Position numbers and translations under genes: made by a program. The notes under the pieces were generated by a model. It saw only the letters and a list, made by a program, of their open reading frames with translations, had not been told where the DNA came from and did not search any database. From Kouleothrix aurantiaca (GTDB lineage: Bacteria; Chloroflexota; Chloroflexia; Chloroflexales; Roseiflexaceae): DNA of 7,178 nucleotides. Below, piece by piece: positions 1 through 6,211 of the stretch. Within the stretch, counting starts at the first letter, position 1, and every line of letters starts with the position of its first letter. Where the stretch lies: assembly GCA_001399705.1 (NCBI GenBank), contig LJCR01000105.1, positions 1 through 7,178 on the forward strand, written 5' to 3'.

Positions 1-2
1 CG

Positions 3-770
3 CGTGTATCAATCAATCGGCGGCGTGGCACGGCCGAGGATACGCGGCTGTACTCGCCGCTGGTGCTGAGCGAAACGATGGAGGACAGGAGCAAGCAGTT
101 GGTGCCAACGCGCTTTTGTGGCAGCGTTGCCGTGCCCGACGGCGACACCCAGGTTACCGCAGCGCTGGCCGATATTACCCACGTGGGCGCGCGGCAAACA
201 ACTGGCGTTGGCGCAGTCGATATTCTCGCACTGCCTGCAATTGCGCGCGAAGATAGCATTGCTGCTTTGCAAACGCGCGTTGAGGCTATGAAGCAGCGTT
301 TCAAGAAGCAAGCCGAGCTGTATGCGACACTTGGGGGCCGCGATTGGCAGCCCGGCACCATCTTCACCGTCAATCTACTTTCCGACGCAATTCTCTATGA
401 GCAAGGCTGGCTGCCGACGAATGAAATCAATGGCGAGATGCTTGAAGAAGCGACGCGCACCTTCGCCAATAATGGCGATGTCGCGTACCAGGGCGTCAAG
501 GCGCGCCTGATTCGCGCATTCACCACTACCGCTACTGTTGGCGGCTGGAATGTTTCATGGCAACGGCCCAAACAAACCGCTGTGGCGACACAGATGGGCA
601 GCGTGTTTGTGTTCCAGGCTGCCGACGGACTGAGTCCCGACGACTACGCGGCGCTAGCCCGCCTCGAACACGATGGCGTCGGCGAACGGCGAGCCGAAGG
701 TTATGGCCAAGTACGCATTTGCGATGAGTTTCATTTGTTGACATCATTGCCATCAAAGGAGGCGATATGA
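3..770 (+). CDS. csx10: Type III-D RAMP protein Csx10 (Cas5-like), 5'-truncated by window edge
   Basis: This is the C-terminal 255 residues of a Csx10-type RAMP. In type III-D complexes Csx10 takes the Cas5/Csm4 place, capping the crRNA 5' handle and contacting Cas10. The frame is open from base 3 and the residues before the first possible start are family-like (INRRRGTAEDTRLYSP), so the gene enters from the left and the GTG at 63 is internal. Visible features: a first glycine-rich RAMP loop at residues about 62-70 of the fragment (GARQTTGVG), a middle segment with FTVNLLSDAIL, and a second glycine-rich loop near the end (GVGERRAEGYGQV). Two such loops fit the two RAMP-like folds of Csx10, usually 400 or more residues, so roughly 40% is missing. 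The stop shares an ATGA with the next start, indicating coupling. Recognition is from motifs, without a database search; a Csm4/Cmr3-type Cas5 is the main alternative. Confidence 0.8.
   Translation, partial: RVSINRRRGTAEDTRLYSPLVLSETMEDRSKQLVPTRFCGSVAVPDGDTQVTAALADITHVGARQTTGVGAVDILALPAIAREDSIAALQTRVEAMKQRFKKQAELYATLGGRDWQPGTIFTVNLLSDAILYEQGWLPTNEINGEMLEEATRTFANNGDVAYQGVKARLIRAFTTTATVGGWNVSWQRPKQTAVATQMGSVFVFQAADGLSPDDYAALARLEHDGVGERRAEGYGQVRICDEFHLLTSLPSKEAI
755..762 (+). promoter_or_regulatory. Shine-Dalgarno site for the small-subunit gene
   Basis: AAAGGAGG lies four bases before the ATG at 767, inside the last codons of csx10. It is the strongest ribosome-binding site in the window and supports reinitiation at the overlapping ATGA. 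Strong independent translation suits a subunit present in several copies per complex, which is inference. Confidence 0.7.
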
Positions 771-1312
771 CAGAGCTAGATCCAATCACGCTGCGCCGCG
801 AACTCATGCTGCGGAACGCTATAGAAGCACGGCTCGATCGACTTGTTAGTCTTGCGACGTCTGCTGCTTTAAAGCTCTCACCACGTACACAAATGGAAGA
901 GAGTCAATTGCGCAATCTTTTGAATGCGGCACTCGAATCCAGGTCTGTCGAAGTGACAACAAACTTTATTCGTTATCAAATTGCTCGTAAAGAACGCGAT
1001 TGGGACACGTCCTTAAATGGTTTCGGACATACGATTATTCAACATATTGTCAAAAGTCTAAAAACGACTGCTGATGATATTGTGAGTGATCTAGGTAATG
1101 ACTCGACTGATGCCGACCGTGCGTGGTTCCAATCTAAAAATTCCGATATTCATGTTCGCCTAATGCACCTCTATCTTGGTTACGTAAATCGCGTGTTCTA
1201 TTTTTACAAGAAATCCATTGATCGCGAGAGGCGTGATCCCGATGCGGTAAAAGATGCTCTCATATCTCTTAAACTTGTCACGGCTTTAGAGGAGGCAAAA
1301 GCTGATGCCTAA
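767..1312 (+). CDS. Probable type III small subunit (Cas11/Csm2-like), all-helical
   Basis: This is a 181-residue protein predicted to be almost entirely alpha-helical, with no signal peptide or membrane segment. Residues about 44-75 carry a conserved-looking stretch (MEESQLRNLLNAALES, then TTNFIRYQIAR) resembling the Q-[IL]-R-[NK]-[LF]-L helix of Csm2-type small subunits. Aromatics cluster at 138-148 (GYVNRVFYFYK). Small subunits line the type III complex along the target RNA and are helical bundles of about 120-180 residues. The gene sits between csx10 and the first cas7, with an ATGA overlap upstream and an 8-base overlap downstream, so membership of the complex is very likely. The Cas11 identity is inferred from position, size and helicity. 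Composition drifts from GC-rich at the start to AT-rich: 36 of 60 bases are G/C at 781-840 but 19 of 60 at 1021-1080. The 5567-6211 product is the other small-subunit candidate. Confidence 0.6.
   Translation: MTELDPITLRRELMLRNAIEARLDRLVSLATSAALKLSPRTQMEESQLRNLLNAALESRSVEVTTNFIRYQIARKERDWDTSLNGFGHTIIQHIVKSLKTTADDIVSDLGNDSTDADRAWFQSKNSDIHVRLMHLYLGYVNRVFYFYKKSIDRERRDPDAVKDALISLKLVTALEEAKADA
1288..1295 (+). promoter_or_regulatory. Shine-Dalgarno site for the first cas7
   Basis: AGAGGAGG lies nine bases before the ATG at 1305, within the 3' end of the preceding gene. It fixes the start that gives the 8-base overlap. Confidence 0.65.
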
Positions 1313-2225
1313 AGAACCAATCTTTTCATTTGCAGCCCTCCAAAACCGGCTGAAGATACGAGGTCATTTGGTTGCTCAAACAGCATTGCGGATCGGTGCT
1401 GGACGTTCCTCAGACATTAATGGAACAGACCTCCCGGTTTTGCGCGATTCGCTTGGCGCGCCATTCGTACCAGGCGCATCGCTCAAAGGTGCATTTCGCG
1501 CGCGTATTGAATCTTTTGTGCGCGCTATCCAGCCTGATCAAGCTTTTGATCTTTTACAGATCGAAGCCCATATGCACGATATGATCATGCAAATACCAGA
1601 AAACGATGCGCAAGTAAAGTTTCTCGTGGGCGCATCAAAGTTGGCAGCGGCTGATCAAATATTAAGTAATCGCATATGGACGAAATCGACATTGATCGAC
1701 CTGACCTTCGGCGCGCCGTGGATCGCCGGGCGAATTTTCTTCAAGGATGCGCTCGTCGATCGTTCACTATGGTTCGAGCAATTCGAGATTCGTAATGGCG
1801 TAGCGCTCAACCGCGACACCGAGACAGTTGAGCAAGGTTTGCTCTACGATTATGAAGTCGTTCCCGCTGGCATGCGTTTTGGCTTCGAATTGGTGCTGGA
1901 GAACGCCGCGCCGTGGCAGCTTGGCATGATGTTGCTGGCGCTGCGACCCTGGCAGGCTGGCGATGTGCAGATCGGCGGCTTTCGCTCGCGCGGCCTGGGA
2001 CACGTGCAGCTTATCGATGTTGCGGCAACATATTCCGCGGTCGAAGGCGACACAGCTGAGCGCGCTGATGCGGTGCTTGCAATGCTTGGCCACGGGAGCA
2101 GCAAATTGGTTGAACTTCCCCTGGCTGAGCCAGACGAGCGTATGAAAACATGGTTCACAGCATTTCGGCAGGCGCTGATCGATCCGCAAGCCGCTATCGA
2201 AGAAGGAGCGACATTCGATGCATAA
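1305..2225 (+). CDS. cas7: Cas7/Csm3-like RAMP backbone subunit, putative RNase (copy 1)
   Basis: This 306-residue RAMP is of the Csm3/Cmr4 (Cas7) type, the subunit that polymerises along the crRNA and cuts target RNA at six-base steps. Motifs in order: IGAGRSSDINGTDLPVLRD at about 30-48, where D42 occupies the place of the catalytic Asp of Csm3/Cmr4; VPGASLKGAFR at 55-65, the crRNA-contacting PGxSLKG motif; LTFGAPWIAGRIFFKDA at 133-149; RNGVALNRDT at 163-172, followed by YDYEVVPAGMRF; and the glycine-rich RAMP loop GGFRSRGLGHV at 224-234. Some 70 residues follow with no recognisable domain. The start overlaps the upstream stop by eight bases (ATGCCTAA). Composition changes inside the gene: 27 of 60 bases are G/C at 1621-1680 against 35 of 60 at 1681-1740. 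Family assignment is firm; the D42 role is inferred by alignment. Confidence 0.9.
   Translation: MPKEPIFSFAALQNRLKIRGHLVAQTALRIGAGRSSDINGTDLPVLRDSLGAPFVPGASLKGAFRARIESFVRAIQPDQAFDLLQIEAHMHDMIMQIPENDAQVKFLVGASKLAAADQILSNRIWTKSTLIDLTFGAPWIAGRIFFKDALVDRSLWFEQFEIRNGVALNRDTETVEQGLLYDYEVVPAGMRFGFELVLENAAPWQLGMMLLALRPWQAGDVQIGGFRSRGLGHVQLIDVAATYSAVEGDTAERADAVLAMLGHGSSKLVELPLAEPDERMKTWFTAFRQALIDPQAAIEEGATFDA
2203..2208 (+). promoter_or_regulatory. Shine-Dalgarno site for the second cas7
   Basis: AAGGAG lies nine bases before the ATG at 2218. It supports that start, which overlaps the preceding stop by eight bases (ATGCATAA), the same geometry as the previous junction. Confidence 0.6.
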
Positions 2226-3237
2226 AGCAACCTTTCTCGAAGGTACGCTGCGCTTCACGATCGCGCCGAATGGCCCGATTCTTATCAAGGCTGGCGAAAG
2301 CAGTGGCGTCGATCCGGTGCTGCCCGATATGCAGTTCGTACGTTCACAAGGCAAGATTTATATTCCCGGCCCATCGCTTAAAGGCGTGGTGCGCGCGCAG
2401 GCCGAGCGCATTTGCCGTTCGCTGGATGGCGAAGATTTACAGCGTAAGAAGCAGCAGCAGCGCGTGAATGTGTTTGGCGACAACGAGCCGCGCGTGCCGC
2501 TGGCCGATAACCCGCTAGGCAGTGGCACGAAGTACAGCGGATTAGATGACATGGACTATAGCTCAGGCCGGGCGATCGAAGATATGAAGTTGCCTCCTGA
2601 CGCCAATCGCACCGCAATCGTCTATCGGCGCTCGTCGTTTGTTAGCCAAATCTTCGGCCACACCAGCCTGGCAGGGCGGGCGCGCTTTGCCGATGCACAG
2701 AGCAACGATTTGAAGCCCGAAGATGTCGAGGAGCGCAACGGTGTGGCCATCGACAGGATTTACGGCTCAGTGGCAGTCGGGCCATTCAACTATGAAGTAG
2801 TTGTCGGCGGCACCTTCACCTCGCGAATCGACTTCAAGAACCTGACGCTTGCGCAGTTGGGTCTACTGGGTCTGGCTTTGCGTGACCTTGCCGAAGGACG
2901 TGTAGGTATTGGCTTTGGTAAATCGCGCGGCCTGGGGCGGGTGAAAGTGACTTTTAATGAGATGGCGCTGCGCTACCCAACATGTACGCTCAACAATGGC
3001 TTATCGCTGCTTGGTGGAAGGCAGATTTGTAAAACCAGCGAGCTTGCGGGCCTTGGCGCATTTGGCGCTGGCGAAGCGTACAATTTGCCGAGCGACGATA
3101 CAGCGACAATCCCCGACGGGTTGAGCTATGTTGAGGATGAATTTATGGGCGTGGAGCTTAAAGCCAGCGACGACACGCAGGTGCGCGCGGTCTGGCGGGC
3201 GTGTATGCCAGCGTGGCGGCGGGAGATCGGGCTATGA
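2218..3237 (+). CDS. cas7: Cas7/Csm3-like RAMP backbone subunit, putative RNase (copy 2)
   Basis: This is a second Cas7-type RAMP, 339 residues. Motifs in order: GPILIKAGESSGVDPVLPD at about 19-37, with D37 aligned to D42 of the first copy when both are anchored on the following IPG/VPG; IPGPSLKGVVR at 49-59, with proline where serine is usual (PGSSLKG); a charged insertion at about 70-130; QIFGHTSLAGRARFADA at 144-160; RNGVAIDRIYGSV at 173-185; and the glycine-rich loop GFGKSRGLGRV at 232-242. A tail of about 97 residues follows that I do not recognise. D37 suggests an active target-RNA cleavage site, although D32 is close and could be the real one. The gene is coupled on both sides, by an 8-base overlap upstream and ATGA downstream. 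Distinct paralogues instead of a repeated Csm3 are typical of III-D-like systems. Confidence 0.88.
   Translation: MHKATFLEGTLRFTIAPNGPILIKAGESSGVDPVLPDMQFVRSQGKIYIPGPSLKGVVRAQAERICRSLDGEDLQRKKQQQRVNVFGDNEPRVPLADNPLGSGTKYSGLDDMDYSSGRAIEDMKLPPDANRTAIVYRRSSFVSQIFGHTSLAGRARFADAQSNDLKPEDVEERNGVAIDRIYGSVAVGPFNYEVVVGGTFTSRIDFKNLTLAQLGLLGLALRDLAEGRVGIGFGKSRGLGRVKVTFNEMALRYPTCTLNNGLSLLGGRQICKTSELAGLGAFGAGEAYNLPSDDTATIPDGLSYVEDEFMGVELKASDDTQVRAVWRACMPAWRREIGL
3221..3225 (+). promoter_or_regulatory. Shine-Dalgarno site deciding the 3234 start
   Basis: GGGAG lies eight bases before the ATG at 3234, which forms an ATGA with the preceding stop. An in-frame ATG at 3201 would add 11 residues, but it lies deeper inside the preceding gene and I see no comparable site at suitable spacing before it. 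Confidence 0.5.
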
Positions 3238-3734
3238 GCGACGAACGAGGGTACATGTATCGCGTCGCTCGCGCCGACAAGCAACAACTGCAAGATGTGA
3301 TTGCAATGCATCTGGGCGAATCAGGGTGGACATTTGGCGGCGCGACGCAGTGGGATTTCGATCCATATGTTGACGATAAACACACGCACCTGCGAGACAT
3401 TACACCGATTGTGCCGGGGGAGCAGGTGAATATCAAAGGCGACTTTGGGTACGCCTTCAACAAAGATATAGAGATACGCTGGAAGCGCCGCGATGACGCT
3501 GCCTATGATGTACTAATACTTAGCGAAACACCGCTTTCGATAGCTGGTGCGGTTGAGCTGTGTGTGCGCCACTGGGATATTCAAACGCAGAGCTGGGTGG
3601 AAAGCGAGTGGACGACGCAGCGCCCAGATGTTGCTGCTATTCACCAGACAGCAGGCCGGCCATCGCTGCTTTACATCAATTATTGTGCACCAAATGGCGC
3701 GGTGCAATTTCAGCGCCTGGCAGGAGAGAAATAA
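3234..3734 (+). CDS. Type III operon accessory subunit, possibly Csx19-like
   Basis: This is a 166-residue soluble protein, mostly beta by eye, with no recognised catalytic motif. Notable segments are GWTFGGATQWDFDPYVDD at 31-48, THLRDITPIVPGEQV at 51-65, and a strand-rich stretch IEIRWKRRDDAAYDVLIL at 79-96. It is coupled to both flanking RAMP genes, with an ATGA overlap upstream and TAATG downstream, so it is almost certainly a component or dedicated accessory of the complex. Csx19 is a small III-D protein usually found among the RAMP genes, and size and position fit. The sequence resemblance I can see is limited to an LR...E.RW pattern, so the Csx19 name is tentative. It lacks the PGxSLKG and GxGxxxGxG motifs, so it is not an ordinary Cas7 or Cas5. 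Confidence 0.5.
   Translation: MSDERGYMYRVARADKQQLQDVIAMHLGESGWTFGGATQWDFDPYVDDKHTHLRDITPIVPGEQVNIKGDFGYAFNKDIEIRWKRRDDAAYDVLILSETPLSIAGAVELCVRHWDIQTQSWVESEWTTQRPDVAAIHQTAGRPSLLYINYCAPNGAVQFQRLAGEK
3722..3727 (+). promoter_or_regulatory. Shine-Dalgarno site deciding the 3734 start
   Basis: AGGAGA lies before the ATG at 3734, with its GGAG core seven bases upstream. The frame is open further upstream, to an ATG at 3560, but that extension lies wholly inside the preceding gene and reads as an out-of-frame translation of it. The TAATG overlap start is therefore preferred. Confidence 0.6.
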
Positions 3735-4708
3735 TGAGCTATCGCGATCGCGACAACCAGCCGCCACTGCCTAAACCATACGAGTTTGTGCCGTTGCCGC
3801 CAGGCCGCCCAAGCACCGAGCCACCAGCGGGGCATCATCGCTACCGCGAAGGATACTTGAACGGCATGCTCACGGCAACGATTATCGCGCGCTCGCCAGT
3901 GCATGTTGCCTCAGGTTTGCTAGAACCAACAAATAATCGTCAGTACCCAATGGCGAAAGCGCACTTTCGCACTGGCGGCAAACCAGCGATTCCGGGTACA
4001 TCGCTGAAAGGCTGCATTCGTAGCATCGTCGAAGCTATCACCCGCTCCTCGGTGCAGGTCACGCGCGCACGCGAGCTATCACAAGATTATAAGGCACGAG
4101 AAATTCGCGAAAGGGATCGTCGCGAGCAATCTGCACGTCTGGATATTGCACAACGCATCTTTGGTGCGCTGGGCTACCAAGGCATGGTGCGCTTTGGCGA
4201 TGCTGCGCTTGAGAATGGCAGCACAACTATTGTGCCGTCGGTGCAGCTATTCCGAACACACTCAGAATCCTACAATACCTATTTCGACGGACGCGAGCCA
4301 CGCGGGCGCAAGTTCTATATGCATGGCAAGTTGGCGCAGGGCAGCCTACCGTTAGAAGCGTGCCCGATCGAAAGTCGCTTTGGGCTGCGAATGGATTTTG
4401 AAAACATCGCGCCCGGCGAACTGGGCCTTATATTGATTGCACTCGGGCTGGGCGAAAAACGCTTTCTACCAAAGCTTGGTGGCGCGAAACCGGCCTGCCT
4501 TGGCACGATCGAAGTTATCGACGCATCATTGGCTGCGCTGGATACGCATGCGGCATATGGCGAGTTTGATACTGCGCCTGAAACACTGGAGCTCCAGCCG
4601 CTGCTCGATGCCGCGAAACCGCAGGTACTCACTATGCAGCTTGGAAAGCTGGCTGATGTTTTGAGTTGGCCGCGTGAGGATCGAGATTGCCCGGATAGGA
4701 ACTATTGA
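3734..4708 (+). CDS. Third Cas7-like RAMP, predicted cleavage-inactive (Asp replaced by Ala)
   Basis: From the TAATG overlap this is a 324-residue RAMP. The first 40 residues are proline-rich and probably disordered. Then come ATIIARSPVHVASG at 48-61, the core IPGTSLKGCIR at 86-96, an Arg/Glu-rich helical insertion at about 110-135, RIFGALGYQGMVRFGDA at 141-157, RGRKFYMHG at 190-198, and a divergent glycine-rich loop KLGGAKPACLG at 247-257. Counting back 13 residues from the IPG proline, the place holding the catalytic Asp in the second Cas7, gives A74, with no Asp nearby (residues 70-79 are QYPMAKAHFR). This copy is therefore predicted to bind crRNA without cutting. The RGRKFYxH signature recalls the RAMP family TIGR03986 of III-D loci; that is recollection, not a search. 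It could be the terminal (Csm5-like) backbone subunit. Confidence 0.82.
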   Translation: MSYRDRDNQPPLPKPYEFVPLPPGRPSTEPPAGHHRYREGYLNGMLTATIIARSPVHVASGLLEPTNNRQYPMAKAHFRTGGKPAIPGTSLKGCIRSIVEAITRSSVQVTRARELSQDYKAREIRERDRREQSARLDIAQRIFGALGYQGMVRFGDAALENGSTTIVPSVQLFRTHSESYNTYFDGREPRGRKFYMHGKLAQGSLPLEACPIESRFGLRMDFENIAPGELGLILIALGLGEKRFLPKLGGAKPACLGTIEVIDASLAALDTHAAYGEFDTAPETLELQPLLDAAKPQVLTMQLGKLADVLSWPREDRDCPDRNY

Positions 4709-4726
4709 TGTTAAGGCTATTCATTT

Positions 4727-5554
4727 ATGGCAGAACAGGATCTTCGAGCATTATTCGACTTACAGAATGCTCATATACGGCGTAGGCAGCAACTTCTACT
4801 GCGTCAAGCTAGAGAGGGATATAGCACTCCGCCAGAGGTAATTAATGAAATAGAAGATATTAACAAAGAAATAGATGATATACAATTAAAAATCAGTAGT
4901 GAAAAATCTATAAATAGCGGATTGCGTAGTTCGGTTGTGAAAATTATTAGCCGAAGAATATCACATGTTAGTATATTAATAGACAATTGGGAGGTATTAT
5001 TCAATACTATTAAATATAATGCGGATAGAATCGTCGTAGATCATGTTAGCGGATACATAAGGTTTCTTCGCGACAGAAGAGATCAGCTTGATAACTTATT
5101 GGATAGTACTAACTATTGTGAAGACTTCTTTCTTTACTCTCGAAGGCTTTTATTTATGTATTGTGATATGCAAAATAAGGCTGATGTTTTATCATACAGT
5201 AAAGATATTGGTCATGACGAATTCGTAGAAATGCTTCGTGACGCGCGATTTTGCCTTATCCAAGCAGAACAAGGAGGGTTACAAAAAGGGCTCATATATT
5301 TTTATCTCGCTTCAATATCGTATGAGCTAAAAGATGATTCGCCAGAAATAGTCTATGAGTATTGCATGAAAGCTTTAGATAAAAAATTTGATTACCCTGA
5401 ACTACAAGATGTGCTATTTTTTACTTGCAAAATTTTATCTGGTTATCCTGGCCAGTATTATGATGGTGCTAAAAGATATTTAAGCACAGCAAAAAAGAGG
5501 AGAAAGAAATTGAATACAAGTCCTCCGTTTTGTCCTAATTCATACACAAAGTAA
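4727..5554 (+). CDS. AT-rich gene: effector-associated-like helical module plus helical/TPR-like domain
   Basis: This is a 275-residue predicted all-helical soluble protein I cannot assign to a named family. Residues 5-58 form a helical hairpin with QAREGYSTPPEVINEIEDI at 27-45. It resembles the N-terminal modules with a [YF]G-x-STPP-x-x-x-x-EIEDI pattern found in front of CHAT, TIR or NTPase domains in Chloroflexota and cyanobacteria, thought to act as homotypic adaptors. Residues about 85-260 are further helices, and 187-222 (LIYFYLASISYE, then YEYCMKALDKK) look TPR-like. The tail is basic (AKKRRKK at 255-261). No catalytic motif is visible. It starts 18 bases after the third RAMP and ends 12 bases before the next gene, so it is probably co-transcribed, but with only a weak AAGG site and no overlap. 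Composition is far from its neighbours: 14 of 60 bases are G/C at 4861-4920. That suggests later acquisition. An adaptor role is inference. Confidence 0.65.
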   Translation: MAEQDLRALFDLQNAHIRRRQQLLLRQAREGYSTPPEVINEIEDINKEIDDIQLKISSEKSINSGLRSSVVKIISRRISHVSILIDNWEVLFNTIKYNADRIVVDHVSGYIRFLRDRRDQLDNLLDSTNYCEDFFLYSRRLLFMYCDMQNKADVLSYSKDIGHDEFVEMLRDARFCLIQAEQGGLQKGLIYFYLASISYELKDDSPEIVYEYCMKALDKKFDYPELQDVLFFTCKILSGYPGQYYDGAKRYLSTAKKRRKKLNTSPPFCPNSYTK

Positions 5555-5566
5555 ATAGGTAAAATT

Positions 5567-6211
5567 ATGACATCAAGTGCTGAACTACTTGCCGCCGATC
5601 TCGCTGGCGCGCGTGTCGACCCAAACGAGGCGCAGAAGGCACTGGCGTACCTGCGTACGAAGAAGGACTCTCGGCAGTTCTTCGAGTACCTGCGCGCTAT
5701 TAACAAAGATGGTGGCGCAGTAATACGTTCGGGGCAGACATTGAGCTATTACCGCGAATTACTGGCGTCGTGCGAGCGGCACTTGCGTGGCATGCAAGCC
5801 GACGAGATGGCGCAAACGCTTGGCTGGGCAATTCGGCTGCTGCGCTACTATCGCGCCGTGCCGGATGCCGCTGATCTTATACGCGAACAAGCTTCATCCA
5901 CGGCTTCGCAGACGGCCGCAGAACGTCCCAAGGCTGTCGAGCCACCGAAACCCACCGCCCCGCAGCTACCCGCTGTCGGCGATACTGTTACCTGGAAGAT
6001 TATTGCAGCCGATGAAAGTCTCGTTGTGCTTGAGGTGCCTGGCTTCAGTAATGATAAAACTTTCGGTGCACTGAAAGCCGAGAACATAGAGGATGGGCGC
6101 ACTACGCGCTACAAGGTTGGCAATACAGCTCGTGTTGAGGTTATCGATGTGCGGACGTTAAAAAGCGGGCGAGTCCGTGTTGAGCTGAAACCAGGGGTGA
6201 AAAAGCAGTAG
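5567..6211 (+). CDS. Helical domain fused to predicted S1/OB-like domain; type III operon accessory of unknown function
   Basis: This is a 214-residue two-part protein. Residues about 5-110 are helical, with SGQTLSYYRELLASCERHL at 55-73 and TLGWAIRLLRYY at 84-95. Residues 108-136 form an Ala/Pro/Lys-rich linker. Residues 137-210 are predicted beta, opening GDTVTWKIIAADESLVVLEV and closing YKVGNTARVEVIDVRTLKSG, the GD.V...V and YK.G....V.V..V pattern of S1/OB-like RNA-binding barrels. The helical part has the size of a small subunit (Csm2/Cmr5), so it may be a second Cas11-type subunit with an RNA-binding tail. An AGG site lies seven bases before the start, in the 12-base gap after the AT-rich gene, and it is GC-rich like the cas genes. 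This suggests it belonged to the operon before the AT-rich gene arrived. The OB assignment is by pattern only. Confidence 0.65.
   Translation: MTSSAELLAADLAGARVDPNEAQKALAYLRTKKDSRQFFEYLRAINKDGGAVIRSGQTLSYYRELLASCERHLRGMQADEMAQTLGWAIRLLRYYRAVPDAADLIREQASSTASQTAAERPKAVEPPKPTAPQLPAVGDTVTWKIIAADESLVVLEVPGFSNDKTFGALKAENIEDGRTTRYKVGNTARVEVIDVRTLKSGRVRVELKPGVKKQ

Noticed and set aside
63..770. GTG at 63 as the true start of the first gene
   Set aside because: The frame is open to the left edge and the 20 residues before the GTG look like conserved Csx10 sequence, so the gene is truncated by the window.
1767..2354. 195-residue open frame on the minus strand across the two cas7 genes
   Set aside because: It is antisense to two well-conserved RAMP genes, and its Cys/Arg/Ser-rich product looks like a complement of GC-biased codons.
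3560..3733. Upstream extension of the third RAMP
   Set aside because: It lies wholly inside the preceding gene in another frame, has no RAMP-like content, and the TAATG start has a good ribosome-binding site.
4708..4785. 25-codon open frame starting at the TGATG overlapping the end of the third RAMP
   Set aside because: It is short, runs through the start of the next gene in another frame and has no recognisable features. A role as a leader peptide for the AT-rich gene cannot be supported.
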